From Eupeodes corollae (lineage: Eukaryota; Arthropoda; Insecta; Diptera; Syrphidae), in contig NC_079147.1 in NCBI RefSeq assembly GCF_945859685.1, positions 56,388,946 through 56,452,945 on the forward strand: a stretch of DNA of 64,000 nt, read 5' to 3'. Below, piece after piece: positions 47,501 through 57,065 of this stretch. Within the stretch, counting starts at the first letter, position 1; each line of letters opens with the position of its first letter. The position numbers and the translations under genes were made by a program. The notes under the pieces were generated by a model, which saw nothing but the letters and a program-made list of their open reading frames with translations, did no database searches and had not been told where the DNA came from.

Positions 47501-48840
47501 CACAGACAGGAATTGAACCCAAGACCTCTGGCATGACAGTCAGTCATAGACAGGATACTATGTAGGCTTTCTAGTCAGCGAAAAACTGAGTCTACTATTA
47601 TCGGCTTTAAAGCTGGAGCGAATGGATATGCATAATATTGACGAACCTACAGAGGAGTCCCCTAACGAAGAGAAAAAGACTTACGCCGAGTAAATCGATA
47701 GGACCATCAATGTCTGTCCAAGTTATGATGCAAAATTCATTCTTGGAGCCGGTTCGCAGGCATCACGCAGGCACCAATAGTTTGCATGAGAACAAATGGT
47801 AGAGATCGATGGAAGCATAGAAAAAAGATTTCTTCTAATTCACCTGATATCACCTGAAAATGTCACCCGTAAGCAATTAGACCAAGGCAGGTTGCCATAC
47901 GAAGGCGTTTCGACTCAACACGGACACTCAACGCAACGAGAATACTAGCAACGCCTTTAGTTATGCGTTAGGGTTCGTAATGGGCCAATATGCCGGGCGA
48001 AGAAGACAAGTGGACACGTATTAAAAATCTTGTCATTAAGAAGGTCGATCAGAGAATTGTTGGCTTTTTGTGTGAGAAAGGATGATTCCGCAGACGCTGA
48101 TACTGTGACAAAAATTATATTTATAAGAACCTAACTTACCACGATAGCACCAAAAACCAAATACCAAATACCTCTTTAATAAGCTTCAATTAAGATTCGC
48201 AAATCTTAGTTGGATTTCATTACAACCAAACAAAGATAGACACATTTTAAAATGCTTTATACCTTCTTCCCCGCTTGTATTGACTTGCACCAGCACCCTC
48301 AGAGGTTGTTTGTTTTCCTTTTGAATTCGTTCCCAGGCAGAATTCAATGATTCAGCTATTTTCTGGCTATCAACAGTCTCGATCATATACAAATTCGGTG
48401 TGTTCAAAACCTTAAACAAACAGAAGCAATAGTAAAAATAGTTGAATTACATCAATTTACACAAGACTGATAAGAATTAAGTTACTTTATTTATTTTGTT
48501 TTTCTGTAAATGTCCAATGAAATGCCAGCAAATGTCGGGACACTGAGTTAGAATCTGTTCATTTGCTCCTTTTTCAATTAATTCCTGAACGTAGTTTTCA
48601 CCGAAATGCCTTTGGCCAATGGAGTAGGCATCGATGATCATTTCGGCGGGCTTTGTTTTACTCACAGCCACTAGAAGAGGCTTTCGAGATGTGATTTCCT
48701 ATGAATATTACAAAGATTTGTTATCAATTTTCTTATCATTGAATTGGAATCGTCTGTTTTACCTTTGATCGATTAGCATAAGTTTCATCGATTTTCTTCA
48801 AAATTAGATTTATTCCAGCTTTCACATCAACGTCAGTCAT
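38503..48840 (-). CDS. PLPBP: pyridoxal-phosphate homeostasis protein (PLPBP/PROSC, YggS family), 5 exons
   Basis: Exons on the minus strand: 48840-48763, 48698-48486, 48410-48263, 38977-38736 and 38574-38503. Phases match at every join and the total is 753 nt, 250 aa, close to the family's usual length. The fold is a fold-type III TIM barrel with no partner domain. The PLP Schiff-base lysine is Lys40 in VAVSKTKP. Other family signatures are HFGENYVQEL, WHFIGHLQKNK, VQVNTSGEE, GLMTIGKFGHD, VSMGMSDDF and GSTIVRVGSSIFG, which bind the PLP phosphate and ring. The protein buffers and delivers PLP in the cytosol and mitochondria; it has no known catalytic activity. Intron 3 (48262-38978, 9285 nt) is filled with nested retrotransposons, while all coding exons are intact. 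It corresponds to Drosophila CG1983. Confidence 0.94.
39080..39600 (-). mobile_element. very degraded mariner-type transposase fragment
   Basis: Reading the minus strand at about 39313-39250 gives SKSCALTPLDFF followed, after a stop, by SYMNDRV. This lines up with RSCDLTPLDYFLWGYVKSKV of the mariner at 22740-22800, the segment around the third catalytic Asp. Downstream sequence to 39080 has no clean frame. The copy is old, lies inside PLPBP intron 3, and its ends are not visible. Confidence 0.5.
39935..40250 (-). mobile_element. 3'-terminal fragment of family B LINE
   Basis: It matches by eye the 3' ends of the other family B copies at 30480-30810 and 58330-58660: aggttagctta tail, cttaggccagtttaatgg, attgtgatatcacatgaat, then cagcttctgcaaaagtc and gtgtccggttatgg. 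It is severely 5'-truncated at about 40250 and lies in the PLPBP intron, immediately next to the opposite-strand family B copy that starts there. Confidence 0.7.
40257..47290 (+). mobile_element. I/LOA-like LINE, family B copy 2, interrupted
   Basis: Plus strand. The ORF1 remnant is at about 40550-41600; the part at 41139-41468 (GEVWPGAKLEVVAKEDIPSR) resembles the DUF4780 domain of insect retroelement ORF1s. Endonuclease is 42121-42684 (IIGSDANAHHTVWGSTN, EHSFSDHRYIQFNI). RT is 42853-43783 (SAGPDGTIPAELQ, AYCKGKSVE, SRGTPQGPVLSPLLWNLV); frame loss occurs near 43240 and before the catalytic Asp pair. The RNase H region begins at about 44520 and is split at 44640/47148 by another LINE, resuming 47157-47290 (FSDSQAAIKSLDS). 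It is the only family B copy here with ORF1 and endonuclease. Multiple stops make it inactive. Confidence 0.78.
44641..47147 (+). mobile_element. second RNase H-containing LINE nested in family B copy 2
   Basis: It is flanked by an imperfect 9-bp duplication, CAGGCAGAA at 44632-44640 and CAGGCGGAA at 47148-47156. It is 5'-truncated inside the EN-RT linker. A 406-codon plus-strand frame reaching 45846 carries RT motifs YKSPGMDGILPVML, SSQHAYLKGKSTETALHE, FLDIEGAFNNV and AYADDLVLLVSG. The block with the usual PQGxxLSPLLW motif is absent. Beyond a stop at 45846 come the thumb region (45892-46140), RNase H (46245-46511, FTDGSKMECGVGSGSF and FTDSQAAVKAI, then WVPGHSGIVGNE) and a zinc segment (CRSCSDQRESETIIHFLCKCPAL). 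The 3' tail is (TACC)n at 47133-47146. It is related to but distinct from family B. Confidence 0.82.
47325..47545 (-). mobile_element. 5'-incomplete copy of the tRNA-derived SINE
   Basis: It aligns by eye with the SINE at 31088-31413: tail gctcaacagtccgttgag, then ctagggcctagtgtcttacaac, the palindromic gccgaatccgaacggc core, tttgtcaattcctcgc, and the B-box region ggaattgaacccaagac at about 47510. The A-box end of the tRNA-like head is lost or replaced near 47545. It sits just after the end of family B copy 2 in the PLPBP intron. Confidence 0.75.
47560..48110 (+). mobile_element. degraded LINE endonuclease fragment
   Basis: Plus-strand translation gives TINVCPSYDAKFILGAGSQ and later ATRILATPLVMR-like text in shifting frames. 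The first piece resembles the endonuclease DFN motif region of RTE-superfamily LINEs (CPSYDxKIVLGDFN). No clean ORF remains and ends are not defined. It lies in PLPBP intron 3 close to exon 3. Confidence 0.4.
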
Positions 48841-49416
48841 GATTCTTTTTATCATTTATGTGATCACGGGGATGATAATAAAATAATTAAGAGATTTCTC
48901 TAGAAAAATGCTTTTATCAAACTGAAAAACAAATTTTATTATGAATTCTTGTCAATTTCTGAGAGAAGACACTTAGAACTGTCAAAATCAAATTGTCAAG
49001 AAAAAATGATGGCTGCCATCGCCGCGGCTGTGTTCGTTGTATAGAGACAAAAAGGTTTGTTTCATTCGTTGACCAATGTTCGCACTTGGTTTGTCGCCTT
49101 TCTATCTGTTTCACTGATGAAGTGCTGAAGTTAAATAAAAGAAGATTCAATTTTGAATTGAATTTCCGTTCTAAAATCACCTTAAGATAGTCGCTGATTT
49201 AAAATAGACCATTTGTGTAGTTTGTTCTAAAATGAGATCTAAAAGTTTATTTTATTTGAAAGTAATTTGATTAAAAGTGTGTTTTGGTAAGGATTTTGGT
49301 TTGTTCGAGTTTCTTCACTAGATAACAATAAATAACTCTCTGTCAAAAAACGTAAAGCTAAAACTAAGAACCCATGACCTGAAATGACTCACGTTGATAG
49401 GCAATAATGAGAGTTA
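48841..49416. other. 5' flank of PLPBP
   Basis: Upstream region of the minus-strand PLPBP gene and its presumed promoter. No second gene is seen; the short ORFs here are in both orientations and have no recognisable motif. The TTA that borders the large inverted-repeat element lies at 49414-49416. Confidence 0.3.
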
Positions 49417-49984
49417 TAGGCTTTTCACACCAATCCCAAAACCTGGTTTTCGGCAAAATGTTTTTGAAAACCCGAAAATCGTTCACACCGAGCATTTACA
49501 CGTTTTCATTTGACATTTAAATTTGTTTAACACCGGCTGTCAAATTTTGTAATGATGGAAACAAATTTTGAGTAAAAAGTTTTGTTCTTTTCAAATTATT
49601 TGTGAAAATAAAATGAATTCAAATTGATTTTAACGTAACACTAGCTCGTCTAGAAAAAGAGATTCAACTGAAATTCTGGGGACGGGTGTAATGGGCTCAC
49701 GACATGAACCAACAAGAACTACAAGCTCGTTGGCTGCAGCTATTCTCTTAGTTCACTTCAACCGGTCCAAACAATTCACTAAGGAGAAACTAATTGTGTA
49801 CAAAATAAATCATAGAATCAACAACAAACGAAACTGTTACAGTAAAAACTCATTTTATTTTAAACATTTTCTACTTCTTTCACAACAAACTTAATCCAAA
49901 ATACTGAGCTTATGACCATTGCTTCTGTTGGCCAAATGTGCAACTTATAGGTGGGGTTGAGAAGATTCTGAACGATTTCGGAAT

Positions 49985-52745
49985 GACCGGAGTAAGGTTA
50001 GGTTAGGTTAACGTGGCTGCGGATTAAAAATCCACACACTTAGGCCAAGAGAAAGGCCCATTGTGATACCACATGAATCTAGAGAGTTACTTCTTACTAG
50101 TCGAACCATTTTGAGCTTTTTATAAAGCGAAGAAGATATTTTATATCCTTTTTAGCTTTTTAGGGATTATCAAAAGAGTAGTCCCCCAGATGAAGTTTGC
50201 GTCTGAGTGAAAGAGCAGGGCAAGTGCATAGGAGGTGAGAGATTGTTTCCCCTTCGTCTTCGTCCATACAGCTCCTGCAGAAGTCATTTGAGGCTACACC
50301 AAGTCGTATTGCGTGTCTGCCTATAAGACAGTGTCCCGTAAGGACACCTATTAGGGAGCTAATATGAAGTCTGCTTTGAGATAACAAGTCTTTGGAGCGC
50401 TTTAGGTCCAGTGAAGGCCATATGAGTTTTGTGGTTGCGTTGGTAAGTTGTGCCACCTAGAATTTGCTATCGCATAAGCTGTTTCTTTTAGCATAAGTTT
50501 ACATGTAGCTATCGGTATAGTTATCTTCTCCCTTTCAGGTGAAATAGGTATGAAGGTTCCATTTTTAGCGAGTTCATCGGCTCTACAATTACCTGTGATG
50601 TCTCTGTGGCCCGACACCCAACAGAGGTGAATGCTAAATTGCTGCGCCATCTCGATAAGAGACGATCGACAATCGAGTGCCGTTAAAGATTTGGTTGAGA
50701 CACCGTCAAGGGATTTGGTAGCAGCCTGACTGTCAGAGAAGATGCGGATATCAGAAGTTGATATCACGTTTTCTCTTAGCCAGGAGAGGACCTCTTTGAT
50801 CGCTAAAATTTCCGCTTGGAAGACGCTATACCTGATACCTGAAAGTTTTTTCCAAATAGGGGTTTATAAATAGTGTAGTCTTTGTACTTTGGAATAGAAC
50901 CAAAGAGGTTCAAAATGATGGAGTGCCCCACATTGTTGTTGGTCCATTATCGCTTTACTCGCTGCCACTTGTTTACTGAAGATGTCGAGGGGTGTCAGAT
51001 GGAGGAGAGTGTCTAACGCTGCTGAGGGTGTGGTTCTCAATGCCCCGCTTATGCAGAGACATGCATGTTCGTTGGACTCTGCTGAGTTTGTCGTAGTATG
51101 TGACTTTCTCCAGCGCAGTCCACTATATTGCAACCCCGTACATAAGTATTAGACGGATGACCGATGTGTATAGCCAGTAGGTTATTGCTTCCTATGACTT
51201 TCTTGCAAAGGAAAAGAGCTATTGTAGCTTTTTTAACTCTTTCCTGTATATTGGATTTCCAACTTAATTTTTTGTCCAATATCAGACCAAGATATTTAGC
51301 TTCATTGGTAAAAATTAGTGGTAAACCTTTTATTGAAGGAGTTATAATTACTGGGATCTTGTATTTCCCTGTCAAAAGGATGAAGTCTGTTTTTTGAGGA
51401 TTAATACTAAGTCCGCACTCCGCAGTGATCAGGCCATATAGTGAGCATATCGAGTGCGTTTTGGAGGAGGTCTCAGTCTATTTGGATGTTCTCCTGTGAC
51501 GGCAATAGCAACATCATCGGCATATGCAACCACTCTGTAGCCTTCCCTCTCAAGGGATATTAGTAGATCGTTAACCACTATGTTCCACAGAAGAGGGGAC
51601 AGAACACCACCTTGCGGAGTGCCTCTACTGACAGACCTTTTTGTGCAAAATCTCCTTAACTAGAGTTGATGATCTTGCTTTTAAGCATAAGATTAATCAA
51701 CTCACAGATTGAGTATTCGACGTTTAAGGTCGTCATAGCAGAAGTGATATCCAAGAAGGCAACCATAGTGTATTCCTTTTTCTATAGGGAGTATTCGATA
51801 GTTCTTACCAGAGTGTGCAAGGCTGTTGCTACCGATTTCCCTTTGCAGTAAGCATGCTGAGACATTAATAGTCTCTTCTCAATGTTGTTACGCATACGGA
51901 TATCGATCAATCGTTACAGAGTTTTGAGAATGAAAGATGATAGGCTAATAGGTCTTAGGTCCTTAGGGTTGACATGCGAGCATTTGCCCGCCTTGGAATG
52001 AAAACTACCTTTACATCTCTCCATCGCTGAGGTATATATACCAGATTTAAACAAAGTTTGAAGAACATCTCAATGATGGCCGAAGTTATATCAATGGTAT
52101 ATTGTAGCTCAGCTGGTACGATTTGATCTGGACTTGGAGATTTGTAAGGTTTGAAACTATTCAGAGTCCATGTCAATTTTTCTTTTGTAACCGGACCTTG
52201 AGGAAAAATTAAGTTAATACCCGACCCAGGACTGTTTGTTGTATTAACGGATTGGGACCTATCCGGGAAGTGGGTGTCTAATAGCAGGTTAAGCGTTTCT
52301 TCGCAAGAGTTAGTCCATCTACCATCTGAGTTTTTAAGACAACTAGGCATTGTTGGATTTGTCGAGAGAATCTTCCTTATCCTTGATGCCTCCGAGGATT
52401 CTTCTATGGAGTTACAGAAGGATCTCCATGAGGATCTTTTGGCTATTCTCAATTCTAGTTTATACTTGTTGAGGGATTCTTTATAGGGGTCCCAATCTTG
52501 GGGATGTCTAGTCTTTTTTGCTCGATTGAAAAGCCTTCTACAACCTTTCCTGAGTATATCTAGTTCAGCACCCCACCAATATGGTTTCTTCTTTCCCCGC
52601 ATTGTAGTGAAGGGGCAGGTAGTTTCCATGGCTTTATTGAGGGCTGCTGTAAGCTCATCAACCTGACCGGAGTAGAAAAGGTCAATTCCTACTTCCAGAT
52701 TCGAACAAAAATCACTTATGATAAGCTGCAAAATCTCCATGAATA
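49985..52745 (-). mobile_element. I/LOA-like LINE, family B-related copy 4, 5'-truncated
   Basis: Minus strand. 52788-51955 carries the EN-RT linker and start of RT (WWGAELDILRKGCRRLFNRA, KSPSPDQIVPAELQ, QRWRDVKVVFIPR). 51900-51500 holds a frameshifted RT (the PQGGVLSP and YADDVAIAV blocks can be read in pieces). 51375-50864 is the thumb region, 50767-50402 RNase H (IFSDSQAATKSLDG, then CWVSGHRDITGNCRADELA), and 50456-50160 the zinc segment (FCRSCMDEDEGETISHLLC). The tail has (CCTAA)n at 49996-50011. It is closer to copy 1 than to the nested LINE at 44.6 kb but clearly diverged. It is inserted in the inverted-repeat DNA element. Confidence 0.75.
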
Positions 52746-53149
52746 TCTCTTTGGCTTCTTCCTTTGAGGACTCGCCTGGTTGGTCCAATGCACTGAAGAT
52801 CTTCTTGATGTTGGAAGGCTGTTCATAAAGTTGCGATAGCCTACAGTTGTGGTTTTATTCACTGCAACAACGATTCCCACATTGTGGAATGTTTTGGCGC
52901 AAATTTTTCTAGCCCGCTGCGACTTAGCCTCCACCAGCAATTTTCTTTTATACTTATTCTCCTCCACAATTAATTATCGCCTTTCTCATATCTCCCAAAT
53001 CCTTGTGATTGAACGGAGTTAACGAAAAGTTTTTTTTTCAGGTAGTAATCGAAATCGTCGAACATATTTGTGGCGACAAGTTCGAAGACGCATTTCTTGG
53101 AATGCGAACTATGAACAAGTCTTTCTCGTCCTTGGGGTCGTCACGCCAG

Positions 53150-56100
53150 TAGCCATTCCGGTTTCTCGTTTAACAAACTTATTAAACTTCATTTTTAGAA
53201 TCAAATTCAATTTAAATTATTATTGCTTTTATTTTTTATTTTTTATTTTTAATTTTTAATTTTTTTCATTCTTTATTTTTCTTTCATATTTCCATTCTGT
53301 GCTCACTATTCTTCTTTTAATTTTTTCCTTTTTTTTCTCTCAATTCGTACTATGGGTGATTTTAGCTTACGCACCATGGTTAACGTCTTGGGTTGTCAAG
53401 AAGCTGGCCTACGGGTGTGTCACATAAACGCACAGAGTTTGCTGGCTAAGATGGATGAATTTCGTTATGTATTTGAGGAATCTAAGGTTGATGTTATTTG
53501 CGTATCTGAAACCTGGCTTACCGATGAGCAAAATGATCAGTTGTGTTCGCTTGGGGGTTATAGGATTTTTCGTTTGAATAGGGTGCGCTGCAGAGGTGGG
53601 GGTGTCGCTATTTATGTAAAAGCAGGATTTAAATGCAGACTTAAGAACTCTTCTCCTGACGATAGCCAAGTGGAATTCGTTTTTGTTGAGTTGTCAAATT
53701 TAAATGAGAAGCTTTTGATTGGTGCTGTGTATAGACCAAACAGAAACATCTGTATTTCTCCACTTATATCTATCATTGAACAAATTTCAGCTTCTTATCC
53801 AAATATTTTATTATGTGGGGATTTCAACTGTAACCTCTTACAGGAAAATAACTTTGTGTATGAATTCCTCTCTCTTAATCTCCACTCCGTTAACACTACC
53901 ACCCCTACCCACTTTTCCAATTCGGATCCCTCGTTATTGGATATTTTTTTCGTCACTGACAGAACTAAGGTCATTCTTTATGATCAGCTATCGGCACCAG
54001 CTTTTTCGAGGCATGACTTAATCTATATGACCTTCGACTTTCAAATGGAGAATCAAACTGATGTATTCGTATACAGAGACTTCAAAAATATTGACTATAC
54101 CTCGCTTCACTCAGATGTGCACGATATTTACTGGGATTTAGTTTTTTCAAAGCCCTCACCTAGCGATAAAGTAGAATTTCTTAACTCCAATGTATCTAGG
54201 CTCTTTGAAATATATGTACCATTAAAAACTAAATGTTGTATTCCAAAAAACAAACCCTGGTTCACCAATGAGATTCTATCAGTAATGCGACAACGCGATA
54301 TCGCCTATAAACGCTGGAAAACTTTTCGCCTTGACAGTTTTCATCAACAATTTTGTGCTCTTCGAAATAGAACTGTATTAGCTATTCGCAATGCAAATGT
54401 TGCCTTATATTCCAGTCGTTTTAATGATACACTAAATTGTAAACAAACATGGCAAAATCTTAAGAGGATAGGTGTAACCAAATCTCGCAGTGGCTCTACT
54501 GTAGATATTAACGTCAATGATCTGAATCAAAATTTCGTATCTTCGAGTAATTTTGTTACCAATAATATAACTCCAGGTCCCGTTGTATCCAATGTTTTCA
54601 ATAGTATTTCCCCAACTTATAATTCATTTTCCTTTTCCATTATATCTCCTGAGGATGTGGTTGAAGGTGTCCTGTCTATTAAATCAAACGCTATTGGGTT
54701 GGATGAAATGCATCCATTGTTCTTGAAACTTCTTTTGCCAGTTCTTTTGCCGTATATAACCCACTTATTCAATTCAATCATATCAACAAATGAATTTCCT
54801 ACGCAATGGAAAAAGGCGAAAATAATACCTGTTCCAAAAACCTCAAGAGGAGACGAGTTTAGACCAATCGCAATACTACCTTTTCTCTCGAAGGTGTTCG
54901 AAAGAATTATTCAAAAACAAATTAGTACGTTTCTTGATCACGAAAATATATTAACATCAAAACAATCCGGATTCCGTAAGAAAAATAGCTGCATCACTGC
55001 CTTAATAAGTGTTTCAGAGGACATAAGAAAATCTATCGATAAGGATTATGTTACTTTTTTGATACTTTTAGACTTTTCGAAAGCATTCGACATGGTGAAT
55101 CATTTAACACTTTGCCAAAAGCTCTCCCTATTTTATAACTTCTCTTCTGATGCAATCGAGTTGATTTTTTCTTATTTAACTGGAAGAACACAAGCTGTTG
55201 AATTTAAAAAAGTCCTCTCGAATTTTCTATTAAACAAAAGCGGTGTCCCCCAAGGGTCCATACTTGGACCTCTGTTGTTCTCCCTCTACATTAATGAGCT
55301 TCCATTAACTATTAAGCATTGCTCCATTCGGCTATACGCTGATGATGCTCAGTTATATCTTAGTTGTCCGTTGGGATTAATTGAGCACTTTGCTACCTGT
55401 ATAAATGAAGATTTGTTAGAAATTCAACGTTGGTCACACCAAAATAGCTTAGTGCTCAATCCTAAAAAATCTAAATGCTTAGTGTTGTCAAGGAATAATA
55501 AAGACGTATCTTACTTCCCATTAATTTTGTTAAATGGCTCACCTATCAAATATGTGGATTCAGCGAAAAATTTAGGAGTTGTATTCAACCAAACGCTGAC
55601 TTGGAAAAACCACGTTTCATACATTCTTGGTAAAACATACGGTGTCCTCCGCACCCTTTGGTCTACACAGTATTACACTCCTTTACAAATCCGTGCATTA
55701 CTTGTAAAAACACTTATAATACCCTTGGTCACTTACGGTTGTGAAATATTCTGCAAACTTGACTATGAAAGTAAACGAAAGCTCACTGTTGCTTTCAATA
55801 GTGCAATACGATATGTTCACGGACTACGACGATTTGACAGAATTTCACAACACGCACACAACTTTCTTGGGATGTCATTTGAAAATCTGCTCAATTTTCG
55901 GACCTTAATTTTGTTATCGGATATTCTTCTAACACAACAACCTGCCGATCTCTTCAGAGAAATAACTTTTTTCAGTTCAACTAGATCAAGCCTCTTAGTG
56001 AACCCTCGTTTCAGTTGTCTTACTTCTGAACGCCAGTTTTTTGTCAACGCAACACGTCTTTGGAATACACTACCACGGGAAATTAGAAGTATAGATAGTA

Positions 56101-56314
56101 CAGTACTATTTAAAAAAAAACTTAAACTTCATTTTAAGAATATATAGAAAATAGTTAATATTAAATATTTGGTATCTTTCAAAATAATTTATAAACTTCC
56201 CATTTTGTAAACATTTTTGTAGCTTTGGTACGATTTATAATGCTTCACTAAAAATAAGATATTATATCTTACAGTGTAAGCAACTCATAAATAAATAAAT
56301 AAATAAATAAAGAG
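53150..56314 (+). mobile_element. LINE with intact ORF2-type gene (CR1/L2/Jockey-like)
   Basis: The element consists of a T-rich leader (about 53150-53350, with a TTTTTAT microsatellite at 53228-53270), a 931-codon ORF, a short 3' UTR and a (AAAT)n tail at 56286-56313. No ORF1 is visible, and the leader is short, so the copy may be 5'-truncated just upstream of the gene or belong to a group with a short 5' end. It is inserted in the inverted-repeat DNA transposon in the opposite orientation to the neighbouring LINE. The 5' boundary is approximate. Confidence 0.8.
53352..56147 (+). CDS. LINE endonuclease-reverse transcriptase, intact 931-aa ORF
   Basis: One uninterrupted frame. An apurinic-type endonuclease occupies about residues 20-240: HINAQSLLAK near 25, SETWLTD near 50, GAVYRPN near 122, GDFNCNL near 155, and SRHDLIYMTF near 218 in place of the usual SDH. 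A linker follows with NKPWFTNEI near 300. The RT domain is about 430-740: IGLDEMHPLFLK, WKKAKIIPVPK, FRPIAILPFLSKVFERI, LLDFSKAFDMVNH, SGVPQGSILGPLLFSLYIN near 630 and RLYADDAQLYLS near 660 with both catalytic Asp. The C-terminus has the RLWNTLPREIRS motif. No RNase H is present. The start ATG at 53352 lacks an obvious alternative. It copies element RNA at nicked target DNA. The absence of any stop suggests a recent insertion. Confidence 0.9.
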   Translation: MGDFSLRTMVNVLGCQEAGLRVCHINAQSLLAKMDEFRYVFEESKVDVICVSETWLTDEQNDQLCSLGGYRIFRLNRVRCRGGGVAIYVKAGFKCRLKNSSPDDSQVEFVFVELSNLNEKLLIGAVYRPNRNICISPLISIIEQISASYPNILLCGDFNCNLLQENNFVYEFLSLNLHSVNTTTPTHFSNSDPSLLDIFFVTDRTKVILYDQLSAPAFSRHDLIYMTFDFQMENQTDVFVYRDFKNIDYTSLHSDVHDIYWDLVFSKPSPSDKVEFLNSNVSRLFEIYVPLKTKCCIPKNKPWFTNEILSVMRQRDIAYKRWKTFRLDSFHQQFCALRNRTVLAIRNANVALYSSRFNDTLNCKQTWQNLKRIGVTKSRSGSTVDINVNDLNQNFVSSSNFVTNNITPGPVVSNVFNSISPTYNSFSFSIISPEDVVEGVLSIKSNAIGLDEMHPLFLKLLLPVLLPYITHLFNSIISTNEFPTQWKKAKIIPVPKTSRGDEFRPIAILPFLSKVFERIIQKQISTFLDHENILTSKQSGFRKKNSCITALISVSEDIRKSIDKDYVTFLILLDFSKAFDMVNHLTLCQKLSLFYNFSSDAIELIFSYLTGRTQAVEFKKVLSNFLLNKSGVPQGSILGPLLFSLYINELPLTIKHCSIRLYADDAQLYLSCPLGLIEHFATCINEDLLEIQRWSHQNSLVLNPKKSKCLVLSRNNKDVSYFPLILLNGSPIKYVDSAKNLGVVFNQTLTWKNHVSYILGKTYGVLRTLWSTQYYTPLQIRALLVKTLIIPLVTYGCEIFCKLDYESKRKLTVAFNSAIRYVHGLRRFDRISQHAHNFLGMSFENLLNFRTLILLSDILLTQQPADLFREITFFSSTRSSLLVNPRFSCLTSERQFFVNATRLWNTLPREIRSIDSTVLFKKKLKLHFKNI

Positions 56315-56806
56315 CGTTTAAAACTTTGGTGGATCATAAAAGAACCGCCAGTGCCACAAATAGTCACCGGGGCTTTTATTTCCGACGTTGGCAAATTTTT
56401 CCGCAATTTTGTCTGTTGCCACGAAGCTCAACCAAAGTTTCCTTTTTTTGTTTTTTTTTCTCTTCCATATTCTGTAAGTAAAAAACAAAAAGAACTAATT
56501 TTTATTTTGTAAGGAAATTGTATAAATAATATTACTTAACACGACTAAATTTATTTCAAAATCAAACATTTTGTTTTGACAGCAACCATCAGCTGTTTTG
56601 TTTACATTAATTTGAGCGCTGAATGTTTCGAAAGGTTTGTTTGTTTAGTTCAACTTTGAATTCTTACTAGTTTTTGAGAGGATTTACATAAAACTTGTGG
56701 TTTACCAAACATTTTTGGCAAAACTTGAGTTTTCGATGTAGGTTTTCGGAAAAAACCGATAATGTCGCGAAAACCGGGTTTTGGACTTGGTGTGAAAAGC
56801 CTATTA

Positions 56807-57065
56807 TGCAGTAATACAAAATAAACCGCTAAATTGAACATATCTTATTTCTAGATTTATAAACAAACAATTTAAAAAACATTAATTACCTAACAAAAAC
56901 AGAAATTGTGTCCACTGTTGTAGAAGATAAAGATAAACATGTTTGAAGTTAAACGCATAAACCACAAGAAAGCCCTGAAGAGAATTTTTTTTTCACATTT
57001 TCAGCTTATTTTAAATAGTCCAATAACTTTGTCATTTGAATAGAAAGAAGTCTTGCGTTAAATCC
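56807..57065. other. short AT-rich spacer
   Basis: Sequence between the inverted-repeat element and the next RTE copy. Nothing is recognised. Confidence 0.4.

Larger units (their letters stand above)
49417..56803. mobile_element. composite TIR DNA transposon (PIF/Harbinger-like?) hosting two LINEs
   Basis: The outer ends are inverted repeats of about 40 bp: TAGGCTTTTCACACCAA at 49417 and the same 17 bases reversed at 56803, with the similarity continuing through AAAACCNGGTTTTCG. A TTA flanks each side (49414-49416 and 56804-56806), the 3-bp TWA duplication typical of PIF/Harbinger. Transposon DNA is left at 49417-49984, about 52750-53150 and 56315-56803. Remnants of coding are visible: a plus frame at 53042-53150 after an acceptor-like site (VVIEIVEHICGDKFEDAF) and a minus frame at about 56430-56325 (KIAEKFANVGNKSPGDYLW). 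The superfamily is inferred from termini only. Confidence 0.65.

Noticed and set aside
52716..52967. 83-codon minus-strand ORF as an extension of the adjacent LINE protein
   Set aside because: It is in a different frame from the LINE linker and extends into DNA that belongs to the inverted-repeat transposon.
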